Of a stretch of 32,466 bases of DNA, positions 20,026-29,979 are shown piece after piece. The DNA is taken from assembly GCA_947450325.1 (NCBI GenBank), contig CANFUT010000032.1, positions 1 to 32,466 on the forward strand, read 5' to 3'. The stretch comes from Flavobacteriia bacterium (GTDB lineage Bacteria; Bacteroidota; Bacteroidia; Flavobacteriales_D; Crocinitomicaceae). Both the position numbers and the translations under genes were made by a program. A model generated the notes under the pieces. That model saw only the letters and a list, made by a program, of their open reading frames with translations. It was not told the DNA's origin and did not search any database. How positions within the stretch are numbered: position 1 is the first letter of the stretch; every line of letters starts with the position of its first letter.

Positions 20026-22596
20026 TTATAGTTCACCCAAGTTCATCCCAATGGTGAAATTTAATTTACCATAATAGCCTTTTTGTGAGATTCCTATGTC
20101 AGATGCTTTGCCATAACCAGAAGCATTCGGGTCTAACTTGTCGAAGCCCCAACCATAATCTAATCCTAGCATACCGAACATTGGTAGGAAAACACGAATA
20201 CCGACACCTGCAGATCTTTTCACATTGAAAGGATTGAATTTTGCCAAAGTTGGGAAGGTATTTCCTGCTTCTCCAAAACCTAGTACATAAAATGTAGCTT
20301 GTGGATTCAAAGAAATTGGATAACGCAACTCAATTGTATACTTCGCAACGATTGGATCTCCTGATGTATTTGAAAGCGTGTTGTCTTCATAACCTCTTAA
20401 TGCGATTATTTCACGACCACCAAATGAATTTACTCCTGTTAATCCACTTCCTCCCATATTATACCTTTCGAAAGGAGAGAGTCCTTTAGACTGTTTGTAA
20501 GCACCCATAAAACCAAATCCAATTCTCGGCATTAAAACCAATTTTTTATCATTCGTCAATGGGAAAAACCATTCACCTGTAAATTTCAATTTGTAATATT
20601 CCAAGTATTTGTAACGTTCTTGAGCAGTTTGAGAAGAATAATCTACACCTTTTTCAAATGCTGAATATGGAAGTGAACCCTTTGCTGTGAAAGTCATGTG
20701 TGAACCTTCTGTTGGATAAATTGGAACGTTTACTGAATTTCTTTGTAAGACATATTTCAAACTTATATCATTTGCATAACCAGTTGGTAAGTTAGCGAAT
20801 ATGGAGTATCTCTGAACGTCATAGTATTGATATGCCAATTCATAGTAGGCGCTAAAATAATCATCTGGAACTTTTTTACGACGTCCCAATCCAACTCCAA
20901 TTCCTGAAATTCCAACTCCACTATAATTTTCATTTGATCTTGCTAATCCGGTTGAAGAATAAGATGTATGATTGACCCAAAATGAAAAGGAGTTCGGTTT
21001 TTTTCCACCTAACCATGGTTCTGTGAATGAAAAATTGTACCCTTGATAGTATCGGCCATTCGTTTGTCCGCGAATAGATAATCTTTGTCCGTCTCCAGCT
21101 GGAAGTGGTGACCAAGAACCTTTTTTGGTGACATTTTTCAAAGAGAAATTATTGAATGTTAAACCCAAAGTTCCAATTACACGACCTGCTCCATAACCTC
21201 CTGAAAGTTCAATTTGATCTGAGGATTTTTCTTCAACGGTTACTTCTAAGTCAACTGTTCCATCTTGTGGATTTGGAATTGGAACAAATTGCATCGCTTG
21301 ATCATTAAAATATCCTAACTGAGATAATTCACGTTGTGAACGAATGATGTCATTTCTGTTGAATAAATCGCCAGGCTTGAATCTCAATTCTCGTCTGATA
21401 ACGTGTTCATTTGTTTTTGTATTTCCTTTGATAATGATGTTTTTATTGCGAGCTTCTTTGCCCTCGATAATTCTCATTTGATAAGAAATATGATTGTCCT
21501 TCACATTTTTTTCAACTGCATTGATTTGGAAGAAAAGGTATCCTCTATCCATGTATAAAGATGAAATGTCTCTTCCATCTTGACTCATGTTTAGTCTTTG
21601 ATCTAACAATGTTTTATTATAAACATCACCATATTTAATTCCTAGAATGGTATCTAAATATCCAGTTCTAAATTTGGTATTTCCTATCCATTCAATGTCT
21701 CCAAAAAGGTATTTATTCCCTTCTTGAATAACCATTTTAATGGCAAGATTTTTAGCGTCTTTTTGGTAAACTGTGTCAAAAGAAATTACAGCATCTCTCA
21801 ATCCTATTGCATTGAACTTTGCGATTACAGCAAGTTGGTCTCTTTCATAAGCAGATTGTGAAAATTTTGATTTCTTAAAGAGGTGCCATGGTGCTTTCTT
21901 TTTAGTGTCTTTCATGGCCATTTTCAATTTCCAAGTTGGAATTGATTCGTTTCCTTCTATTACAAATTCACCAATTTTGACTTTTTTCCCTTTGTTGATA
22001 TTTATTAAAAATATTTCAGAGTTATTCATCAAACTGTCTGCTTGTCTTCTTATTTCGACATTTGCAGCATAAAACCCTTTTTCTCTAAAATAACCTTTGA
22101 TTCTGTTTTGTGTTGTAAAAACAAGGTTTTCAGTAATTGTTTTTCCTGAATATAATGAGATTTCTTCTCTTATTTTATCTGCTTCTCTTTTGTTTACTCC
22201 TTTGAATTTAAAACGAGAAAGTTTTGGTCGAGGTGTAACAGCAATAACGAGGTAAATAATTCCTGCAACTTCTTTGTCCGCATAAATTTCAACGTCTGAA
22301 AAAATACCTTCATTCCAAAGGTTTTGAATGGCCTTGGCAATTTTTTCACCAGGAATATTGATGTTCTGTCCTTGACGAAGACCTGCGATTAATTTAATTG
22401 CTTGATGATCATAATTATCTGCACCTTCAATTCTAATTGGGCCGATTTCATATTCTCGAGGTTCTTGAAAATTGATGCTTGTTCCACCAATTGAAGTTGG
22501 GCCAGTAGTTGGTTTTAGCGTGTCAATTTGACCAAAAGTATTGATTTGGCTTAGACAGCAAATGCTGAAAATAATAAATTTAAAATATTTATTCAT
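20026..22596 (-). CDS. bamA: Outer-membrane protein assembly factor BamA
   Basis: An 856-aa Omp85 protein: signal peptide (1-22), a series of POTRA domains (about 49-450; e.g. IGPIRIEGADNYDHQAIKLI, KVKIGEFVIEGNESIP, NKNIIIKGNTKTNEHVIRRE) and a C-terminal 16-strand barrel from about residue 455 to the end (GKLNFTIGMNLGEL). The LRGY segment near residue 733 corresponds to the VRGF/Y lid-lock motif of loop 6. It inserts beta-barrel proteins into the outer membrane. It starts 5 bp after the uppS stop and is followed by two OmpH chaperones. It is somewhat longer than the 810-aa E. coli protein. Confidence 0.95.
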   Translation of the reverse strand: MNKYFKFIIFSICCLSQINTFGQIDTLKPTTGPTSIGGTSINFQEPREYEIGPIRIEGADNYDHQAIKLIAGLRQGQNINIPGEKIAKAIQNLWNEGIFSDVEIYADKEVAGIIYLVIAVTPRPKLSRFKFKGVNKREADKIREEISLYSGKTITENLVFTTQNRIKGYFREKGFYAANVEIRRQADSLMNNSEIFLININKGKKVKIGEFVIEGNESIPTWKLKMAMKDTKKKAPWHLFKKSKFSQSAYERDQLAVIAKFNAIGLRDAVISFDTVYQKDAKNLAIKMVIQEGNKYLFGDIEWIGNTKFRTGYLDTILGIKYGDVYNKTLLDQRLNMSQDGRDISSLYMDRGYLFFQINAVEKNVKDNHISYQMRIIEGKEARNKNIIIKGNTKTNEHVIRRELRFKPGDLFNRNDIIRSQRELSQLGYFNDQAMQFVPIPNPQDGTVDLEVTVEEKSSDQIELSGGYGAGRVIGTLGLTFNNFSLKNVTKKGSWSPLPAGDGQRLSIRGQTNGRYYQGYNFSFTEPWLGGKKPNSFSFWVNHTSYSSTGLARSNENYSGVGISGIGVGLGRRKKVPDDYFSAYYELAYQYYDVQRYSIFANLPTGYANDISLKYVLQRNSVNVPIYPTEGSHMTFTAKGSLPYSAFEKGVDYSSQTAQERYKYLEYYKLKFTGEWFFPLTNDKKLVLMPRIGFGFMGAYKQSKGLSPFERYNMGGSGLTGVNSFGGREIIALRGYEDNTLSNTSGDPIVAKYTIELRYPISLNPQATFYVLGFGEAGNTFPTLAKFNPFNVKRSAGVGIRVFLPMFGMLGLDYGWGFDKLDPNASGYGKASDIGISQKGYYGKLNFTIGMNLGEL

Positions 22597-22601
22597 GCAA
22601 G

Positions 22602-23342
22602 TTAAATTAGTTGTTCGGATACTTGACCGAATCTTCTTTCTCTATGTTGATATTCAAGTACCGCTTTGAAGAGGTCTTCTTCTCTAAAATCTGGCCATAA
22701 AACATCGGTAAAATAGAATTCAGTATAAGCCATTTGCCATAAAAGGAAATTACTTAATCTTTGTTCACCGCTTGTTCTTATTAGCAATTCTGGATCTGGA
22801 AAATGTTGTGTATTCATTTCTTCGTTAATCAATTTTTCGTTGATTTCAGATGATTTGAGTGAACCATTTTCAATTTTTTGTGCAATATTTTTGATTGCTT
22901 CCGTGATTTCCCATCTTGAACTGTAGTTCAAAGCAAGAATCATATTGATAGTTGTATTTTGTGACGTTTTTTCTTTGGCAATTCGAAGTTCGTCTTGACA
23001 ATCTTGTGGCAAGCCAGCAACATCGCCGATACTCCATAATTTTGCGCCATTTTCATTCATCGCAGGAACTTCGTTGGCAATTGTTTTTACCATTAAGTCC
23101 ATAAGTCCTTCAACTTCATCTTGAGGTCTTCCCCAGTTTTCTGTTGAAAAAGCATAAAAAGTAACATATTTCACGCCAATTTTTTTTGCCGCGCTTAATG
23201 TGTCTCTAACAGAGTCAACGCCAATAGAATGACCAAACAAGCGTTCCTGACCTTGTTTTTTTGCCCATCTCCCGTTACCATCCATGATGATAGCAATGTG
23301 TTTTGGCGATTTGGTTAAATCAATTTGCGAAAATATATCCAT
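22602..23342 (-). CDS. uppS: Isoprenyl transferase (undecaprenyl diphosphate synthase)
   Basis: A 246-aa cis-prenyltransferase with the pyrophosphate-binding motif HIAIIMDGNGRWAKK (15-29, catalytic D21), FYAFSTENWGRP and the C-terminal RTSGEQRLSNFLLWQ...TEFYF. It makes the C55 lipid carrier for peptidoglycan and surface-polymer synthesis. The gene precedes bamA by 5 bp, the usual Bacteroidota order, and is separated from the atpC gene upstream by a strong terminator. No clear -7 box was found in the short upstream stretch. Confidence 0.96.
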   Translation of the reverse strand: MDIFSQIDLTKSPKHIAIIMDGNGRWAKKQGQERLFGHSIGVDSVRDTLSAAKKIGVKYVTFYAFSTENWGRPQDEVEGLMDLMVKTIANEVPAMNENGAKLWSIGDVAGLPQDCQDELRIAKEKTSQNTTINMILALNYSSRWEITEAIKNIAQKIENGSLKSSEINEKLINEEMNTQHFPDPELLIRTSGEQRLSNFLLWQMAYTEFYFTDVLWPDFREEDLFKAVLEYQHRERRFGQVSEQLI

Positions 23343-23431
23343 GCATTTAAGAACTCTTAAGAGAACGAATTTAATGAAAGAATAGTATGTCTGGTAAAAT
23401 TTTACATTTTTTAAGACATACTTTAATAAAA

Positions 23432-23461
23432 AAGAGGGATGTGGTTTCCCATATCCCTCTT
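23432..23461 (-). terminator. Terminator of the atpD-atpC unit
   Basis: AAGAGGGAT (23432-23440) and ATCCCTCTT (23453-23461) form a perfect 9-bp stem that extends to about 13 bp with one G-U pair and a 4-base loop. On the minus strand it is followed by a T run. It lies 20 bp after the atpC stop. Confidence 0.92.
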
Positions 23462-23480
23462 GATGTATGTTATGTTTTTA

Positions 23481-23768
23481 CTATTCAGCAAGAACAATTA
23501 CTTTATTGTTTAGCATTTCAACAACGCCACCTTTGATTCCTACACGAATAATTTTAGGATTTTTATCTTCTTCAATCAAAGAACTAGATTTTTCATTTCT
23601 TTCAAAATCTGAATTCAAATCAATTTTGATAATTCCTTTTCCTAATGCAGAAACAATTGGAGCATGATTATTCAAGACCTGAAACAATCCATCAATTCCA
23701 GGAAATTGAACTGCTTCAACTTCGCCAGTAAAAATTTTGTGCTCAGGTGTTATAATTTCTAAATGCAT
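23481..23768 (-). CDS. atpC: F1 ATP synthase epsilon subunit, short form
   Basis: A 95-aa protein comprising the N-terminal beta-sandwich of epsilon (MHLEIITPEHKIFTGEVEAVQFPG, LNNHAPIVSAL, then IKGGVVEMLNNKVIVLAE). It lacks the C-terminal two-helix domain that brings E. coli epsilon to about 139 aa. Short epsilon subunits are usual in Bacteroidota as far as I recall, so this is probably not a truncation. The helical domain normally inhibits ATP hydrolysis, so regulation must differ. It lies 38 bp after atpD; other atp genes are not in the window. Confidence 0.93.
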   Translation of the reverse strand: MHLEIITPEHKIFTGEVEAVQFPGIDGLFQVLNNHAPIVSALGKGIIKIDLNSDFERNEKSSSLIEEDKNPKIIRVGIKGGVVEMLNNKVIVLAE

Positions 23769-23806
23769 CTTTTATTATTTTAAATTACGAAAACTTAATC
23801 TTTTGA

Positions 23807-25339
<1,533 letters not shown>

Positions 25340-25351
25340 TCAATTTGGGCG

Positions 25352-25382
25352 CAAAGATAAGCGTTTTATTTTTATAGCGCAA
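25352..25382 (-). promoter_or_regulatory. Promoter of atpD-atpC with -33 and -7 boxes
   Basis: On the minus strand TTG (25382-25380) is followed after 20 bases by TATCTTTG (25359-25352), agreeing with the Bacteroidota sigma consensus TTG-N19..22-TAnnTTTG. The predicted leader to the atpD ATG is about 30 nt. Confidence 0.65.
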
Positions 25383-25435
25383 TCTAAAAGGGAATATTTA
25401 ATTCAATTATTCACATTTTTTTCACCAAAAAACAG

Positions 25436-25467
25436 AAATCCCCGAATCTGCTAAAAGTCGGGGATTT
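25436..25467 (-). terminator. Terminator of the second tonB
   Basis: AAATCCCCGA (25436-25445) and TCGGGGATTT (25458-25467) form a perfect 10-bp stem with a 12-base loop. On the minus strand the stem is followed by CTGTTTTTTGG. It lies 20 bp after the stop of the second tonB; its stem core ATCCCCG is the same as in the hairpin behind the first tonB. Confidence 0.9.
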
Positions 25468-25486
25468 TGAGTTGTAAAAATAAATT

Positions 25487-26359
25487 TTATTGAATTACAA
25501 AGTTGATTGGCATTTGGAAATAGCTATCAACATTTTTACCATTTTTCTTTGCAGGTTTCCAAATCGGCATTTTGCTGATTACGCGTTTTGCCTCTGCGTC
25601 GCATTCTGGACATTCGTCAAATTTTCTTAGCACTTTGATTCTAGAAATTTCTCCTTTTTTGTCGACTACAAATTGAAAGTAACTTTTTCCTTGAATTCCA
25701 AGTTCCAATGGTAAAGCCGGATATTGTAAATTTTTTCCTAAAAATTCCATCAATTTAGATCTTCCTCCAGGAAATTGTGCCTCTTCATCAACATCAATTT
25801 CGGGTTCGTCAATTGGATCAATAATTTCAATCGGACCTTTTCCTTTTTTGCCTTCATCGAGGATTGGTTGAAATGGATCTCCAACATCTCCAATAATTTT
25901 TTCACTTCCTGATTTAATATTTGGATCTACTTCAATTTTTGGGTCGATAATATCATCATCTGTCACTTTTAATTCGTTCAACTCATTTTGTTTTTCAGGA
26001 GTTGATTGAACGACTTCAATTTTTTGAATTTTGATTTCAGGTCTGATTGGTTCAATCGTAATAGGAATAGTATCCCATTCTGTTGTTGGTGGAACTTCAA
26101 TTGCAACTTTTGGCGTTGTTTTGACTAACATAAAGGTTCCATAAGCTGCGCCCATGCTTCCGACCATTCCAACCAGAATCAATAACATTCTTTTGTTGTA
26201 GTCTCTTCTCATGATGTAAGCACCGTAATTTTTGTTTCTGTTTTTGAAAACAACATCGTTTCTAACATCTGAGGTAACTTGTTGCCAATTTTTTGCAGAG
26301 AAATAATCATACAAAGAAACAAGTAGTACAATTGCGATAATACTGAATATAATTACCAT
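25487..26359 (-). CDS. tonB: Second TonB paralogue, without its own ExbB/ExbD
   Basis: I choose the start at 26359 (290 aa) rather than 26377, because it aligns exactly with the start of the other TonB: MVIIFSIIAIVLLVSLYDYF against MGIIFSIVLLVAIVSLYDFF. About 38 of the first 60 residues are identical by hand. Layout is the same: hydrophobic 1-20, WQQVTS...RNKNYGAYIMRRDYNKR, second helix (59-80), a long acidic/proline linker (82-195) with little similarity to the first copy, and a C-terminal TonB domain (195-290) with FPGG and CPEC. No exb genes adjoin it, so it presumably borrows the ExbB/D encoded at 8508-10691. Confidence 0.9.
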   Translation of the reverse strand: MVIIFSIIAIVLLVSLYDYFSAKNWQQVTSDVRNDVVFKNRNKNYGAYIMRRDYNKRMLLILVGMVGSMGAAYGTFMLVKTTPKVAIEVPPTTEWDTIPITIEPIRPEIKIQKIEVVQSTPEKQNELNELKVTDDDIIDPKIEVDPNIKSGSEKIIGDVGDPFQPILDEGKKGKGPIEIIDPIDEPEIDVDEEAQFPGGRSKLMEFLGKNLQYPALPLELGIQGKSYFQFVVDKKGEISRIKVLRKFDECPECDAEAKRVISKMPIWKPAKKNGKNVDSYFQMPINFVIQ

Positions 26360-26721
26360 GACTTTAAGTTTTAACAATTAGTAAATAAATAATTTGAAAT
26401 GAAGCATTTTTTTAAAATTCATTTCAAGCATTTCTTTCAACTTAAATTATCTTTTGGCGCCTAAAAATAATTAATGAATTTTCGTTTCATTATTTTTTAA
26501 GTTTTCTGTTGATGCTTACTCAAACATAAAAAATAATTGTTCAGTTTTTTTGAAAATACCCTCTTCTGTTTTGTTGCTTTATTAAACGGTAGATTTTTTC
26601 ATTTTAACTGAGAATCGAAAAATACAAAATCACTTAAAGTGGCTTAAAACAAGTGTTTTTGACTCATTTTGCTGTGAATTTAAACTGTATTTTTCGTTGA
26701 TTCTGTGGTGTTCGATGTTGA

Positions 26722-26743
26722 TTTTGGCAAATTTTTGTCAAAA
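26722..26743. repeat. 22-bp near-perfect palindrome, possible operator
   Basis: TTTTGGCAAA (26722-26731), TT, TTTGTCAAAA (26734-26743): ten pairs with one G-T mismatch. It lies about 365 bp upstream of the second tonB start. The size and symmetry suit a dimeric regulator, but the AT-rich sequence makes chance possible. Confidence 0.45.
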
Positions 26744-26930
26744 TTGTTGCTTGGTTAAGTTTTAATAAATTGAGGGGGTAGCCCTCTAGCATAGGTTTTA
26801 GATAGCAATTACTTTTACAACATCATTCAATACAAATGATATTGGATTGTTTAAGTTGGTTAAAATTCTGTTTTTTTTGTTTTAAAGATTTTGATCTGCT
26901 GCTGCTAAGAAACAATCAAATTCAATTGGT

Positions 26931-26958
26931 TTTCAGGAGTTCACACTAGCTCCTGAAA
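26931..26958 (-). terminator. Hairpin behind the T9SS-protein gene
   Basis: TTTCAGGAG (26931-26939) pairs with CTCCTGAAA (26950-26958), a perfect 9-bp stem with a 10-base loop, 20 bp after the stop codon at 26979. On the minus strand there is no T run after the stem, so termination would be weak or factor-dependent. Confidence 0.5.
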
Positions 26959-26978
26959 GCTTCTTGAAAATCCCCAAA

Positions 26979-29300
26979 TCATCTCAACAAGTTTACATGT
27001 CCAGAAATAATTTTTCTGTCATCGCTATTCATTAAATTGAAAGCTATTTTCCAAGTGTAAATTCCATCAGAAACAATTTCACCTTGCACATTTGTGCCAT
27101 CCCAACCAAGAGAAGCGTCTTTGGTTTCGTAAATGATTTCTCCCCAACGGTCAAAAATCAGCATTTCAAATCTTGTTGGATCAAAACCAGCAGTGAAAAT
27201 GGGCTGGAATGTTTGATTAAATTCATTGCCGTCTGGCGTAAATGCATTTGGTACATAATAAATTACATTTTCAATCAAAGGCAATTTTTGGGTCATTGAA
27301 TCAATACAGCCTTGTGCAGAGTATGCGTACAAAGTAACCCAGTATCCATCTGAGCTGTTCATTGCATACAAGTGCTCAGGTGAAACAACAGTTGAGTTTG
27401 TTAAATCGCCAAGGTTCCATGAAAAACTAGTCGCATTTTCAGAAAGATTGAAAAAATGGGCGTTTAGATTTGATTCACTCAAACTCGTTGGATTGATTTC
27501 AAAGTTGGCGGTTGGTTTCAAATCTGAGCAAATGTAATCTTGTAAAAGCAAGCTTGCGGTGCAACCATTTGTCGAAATTACTGTCAGCTCCACGTCATTG
27601 CATCCATCATTGAAATAAGTGTGTGAAGGATTTGGGTCTAGACTAGTATTGCCATCTCCAAAATTCCAAGAATAACTTTGAATGTTGCTCAAGTTGGCAG
27701 AAAATTGCGTTTCGATTGGTGAACAACCATTTAACACAGTAGCTTGAAATTGAACTGTAGGCTTTGTATTTACTGTAACCGAAACTTGATCAGTGCCAAT
27801 GCAACCAAAGTTATTTGTTCCAGTAACTGAGTAGGTTTGGGTGCTTTGTGGTTGAAAACCAATACCGTTTTGTACGTTTTGATTCCAAGAATAAGAATTT
27901 CCCCCTGTTGCGTTTAAGGTCACAAATTCTCCCTCACAAATGTTGACATCATTTCCAGCAAATATTGTTGGCAAAGGATTTACGAAAATCGTTATACTTC
28001 CTTGTGCTTGGCAATTTCCTATCGATCCTGATACGTTGAATGTTGTTGTAGCTGCTGGATTTGCAAAAACCGTTGCATTAGTGCTTGCTATCAATCCATT
28101 GGCATTTTGCCAAAGGTAACTGTTCATTCCTGAGGCAGTAAGTGAAACAGTTTCGCCGACACAAATTGAATCACTGGAAGTGACAATCGAGATATTTGCT
28201 GAATTTGAAACTGTAATCGTTACCGAATTACTTGCAATGCAATTGCTGTTCGAGCCAATGACTTGATAGGTTGTTGTCACGATAGGTGAAACGGTGAATT
28301 GATTTCCATTTCCTAATCCGTTGTCCCAAGTGTAAGTTGTAGCACCGGATGCAGAAATTACAGTATTTTCTCCAGGACAAATCGTAGTTGCTCCTTGAAT
28401 AATGATTATTGGGCTGTTTACCAATGTAATGTCAATTGATCTTGGGTTTCCATTTGTCAAAACGCCACAAATATCCATGGATGGTATTACTTGTACAGAA
28501 TAAATTCCAGCTGGAGTTGCACCCCAATCAATAGTAATTTGATTTGAAGTTAAAGTATTGTTGGGAGAAGTAAATTGTGCGGTTGATGGCAATCCACTCC
28601 AGGTATAAAAAGTGTTCGGAAGCGGAGTGACACTTAAGTTTTGTGAATTTCCTATACAAATTTCGCTGTCTCCAGTAATTATTGAAGTATTTGGAATAGG
28701 TTGATTTAAATCTGGCGTTGTAAGTCTCACATCATCTACAAAGAGTAATTCATCTCTCCGATTTGTCGTTACAGACAATGTAAAGTAGAAGTCAGTTACA
28801 CAAGTTGGAATATTCCAAGAAAATTGATGGGTTGCAATATTAAAATTGGCATTATTGCTTCCTGTAGCAATTGTGGTTGTGGTTTGAGCGACCCCATTGT
28901 GATAAGCGGTAAAAATTAGATTTTCGTTAGAATCCCAACCTGTACCAACACACACGGGAAAGCGATTTCCCCATTGGAAAGTAAGAGTTCTATTAAAATT
29001 ACTACTGCCAGAAATGTCAATACTATTGAAGGTAAATGTATTTACGACGTCGGTTCCATTTCCTGATCCACCGTCAAAGCAACTTCCGCCACCAGTATTT
29101 CCACCTACGACGATAGATTGAGTTCCAGAAGTGTGATTTGCTGCTGCGAAAGATTCTGATTGTGCAACATTGTCTGCACCAGTTGAAGAAAAGTTCCAAT
29201 TATCGCCAGTTTCACCGCCTTGAAAGGCAATGGTGATTTGTGCAAAAAAGGTATGATTAAGCAGAAAAAGAATCGAGGCAATTAAACAAATTTTTCTCAC
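26979..29300 (-). CDS. Large T9SS-exported surface protein with Ig-like and PKD domains
   Basis: A 773-aa secreted protein. After a signal peptide (1-20, ending FFAQ) comes a jelly-roll-like N-terminal domain (about 25-195) with four cysteines. Ig-like repeats of roughly 80 residues follow, each opening with I-C-x-G (214, 307, 389, 454), then two PKD-type domains (about 513-590 with YSWNFGDGN, and 595-672 with FSWNLGD). The C-terminal domain (682-773) with VPNAFTPDGNEFN, FDRWGEIIYE, WDGT and DGIYTWKI is the type B (gliding-motility-associated, CHU_C) sorting domain recognised by the type IX secretion system. The protein is probably an adhesin or extracellular matrix component; no catalytic domain is visible. 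Confidence 0.93.
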   Translation of the reverse strand: MRKICLIASILFLLNHTFFAQITIAFQGGETGDNWNFSSTGADNVAQSESFAAANHTSGTQSIVVGGNTGGGSCFDGGSGNGTDVVNTFTFNSIDISGSSNFNRTLTFQWGNRFPVCVGTGWDSNENLIFTAYHNGVAQTTTTIATGSNNANFNIATHQFSWNIPTCVTDFYFTLSVTTNRRDELLFVDDVRLTTPDLNQPIPNTSIITGDSEICIGNSQNLSVTPLPNTFYTWSGLPSTAQFTSPNNTLTSNQITIDWGATPAGIYSVQVIPSMDICGVLTNGNPRSIDITLVNSPIIIIQGATTICPGENTVISASGATTYTWDNGLGNGNQFTVSPIVTTTYQVIGSNSNCIASNSVTITVSNSANISIVTSSDSICVGETVSLTASGMNSYLWQNANGLIASTNATVFANPAATTTFNVSGSIGNCQAQGSITIFVNPLPTIFAGNDVNICEGEFVTLNATGGNSYSWNQNVQNGIGFQPQSTQTYSVTGTNNFGCIGTDQVSVTVNTKPTVQFQATVLNGCSPIETQFSANLSNIQSYSWNFGDGNTSLDPNPSHTYFNDGCNDVELTVISTNGCTASLLLQDYICSDLKPTANFEINPTSLSESNLNAHFFNLSENATSFSWNLGDLTNSTVVSPEHLYAMNSSDGYWVTLYAYSAQGCIDSMTQKLPLIENVIYYVPNAFTPDGNEFNQTFQPIFTAGFDPTRFEMLIFDRWGEIIYETKDASLGWDGTNVQGEIVSDGIYTWKIAFNLMNSDDRKIISGHVNLLR

Positions 29301-29375
29301 GATAAAATTCCAAACTTTTCTAAATCTAAATGGTTTTGGTAAACACTTACCTCAAGGATTTCATTTAAATTTTTG

Positions 29376-29409
29376 CAAAGGTACACTCATTGTTTGGATT
29401 TTTCACAAA
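29376..29409 (-). promoter_or_regulatory. Promoter of the T9SS-protein gene with -33 and -7 boxes
   Basis: On the minus strand TTTG (29409-29406) is followed 22 bases later by TACCTTTG (29383-29376), fitting TTTG-N-TAnnTTTG. The predicted leader to the ATG at 29300 is about 70 nt. Confidence 0.6.
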
Positions 29410-29509
29410 CTTCGTATCACTATAATGTTAACAAATTTAATTAGATGGATTTCTTTTTTAAAGCTAGTGTTATAATTAAAGAGAAGATAGTTTTTCAAAT
29501 TCTGTTTTT

Positions 29510-29517
29510 TACATTTG
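29510..29517 (+). promoter_or_regulatory. -7 promoter element for the YbjN-like gene
   Basis: TACATTTG is a perfect match ending 4 bases before the ATG at 29522. The transcript would start at or next to the start codon, as also predicted for mntA. Confidence 0.45.
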
Positions 29518-29521
29518 TGAT

Positions 29522-29926
29522 ATGGAATTTGAATCTACATTTGTACTTATTGAAGCTAGTATTGCTGAATTAGGTGTTGATCCAATGTTGTGCAGAGGCG
29601 ACAAGCGAGGACAATGGAATTTAACTTATAAGGGAGCGACAATCTGGATAGATTTATTCGATTCTCCAGCCACTTCGTCTAAGTACTACTTTCAAATAAT
29701 GAGTCCTTTGCTGCGAGTTCCAGACCGAAATTTGCAAGCTTTTGCGCTAAATGTATTGGAGATTAATCATACCATGTTTGGTTCCTGGATTTGTAAAAAG
29801 AATGATTGGTTCTATGTCATGTCGCTTCGCGAGGCAGCGAATTTAGACAAAGGTGAGATTGATGCAACGATGGATAGAGTCGCTTTTTATTCTTCGGATT
29901 ACAATGGAAAATTGACATTTAAATAA
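29522..29926 (+). CDS. YbjN-like / secretion-chaperone-fold protein
   Basis: A 134-aa cytosolic protein with no signal. The order of strands and helices (GQWNLTYKGATIWIDLFDSP, YYFQIMSPLLRVP, a helix LQAFALNVLEINHTMFGSWI, WFYVMSLREAANLDKGEI) resembles the YbjN family, which shares the CesT/type III secretion chaperone fold. Function in Bacteroidota is unknown; E. coli YbjN is a stress-related regulator of unclear mechanism. It is a single gene between divergent and convergent neighbours. The ATG at 29522 lies directly behind a -7 box. The family call is from resemblance only. Confidence 0.65.
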   Translation: MEFESTFVLIEASIAELGVDPMLCRGDKRGQWNLTYKGATIWIDLFDSPATSSKYYFQIMSPLLRVPDRNLQAFALNVLEINHTMFGSWICKKNDWFYVMSLREAANLDKGEIDATMDRVAFYSSDYNGKLTFK

Positions 29927-29979
29927 GAGGGAAGTTGGGATCCAAAAGCAAATGATAAGCCTTTAAATTTTAATTGAGA

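Larger units (their letters stand above)
26360..26978. other. Gene-free region between the second tonB and the T9SS protein
   Basis: About 620 bp with no convincing ORF or RNA gene. It holds a near-perfect 22-bp palindrome (26722-26743), a GAGGG/CCCTC mini-hairpin (26772-26786) and a 9-bp hairpin (26931-26958) just behind the T9SS gene stop. Since both flanking genes run leftward, the left part is the upstream region of the second tonB, unusually long for this window. I found no perfect -7 box close to that start. Confidence 0.55.
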
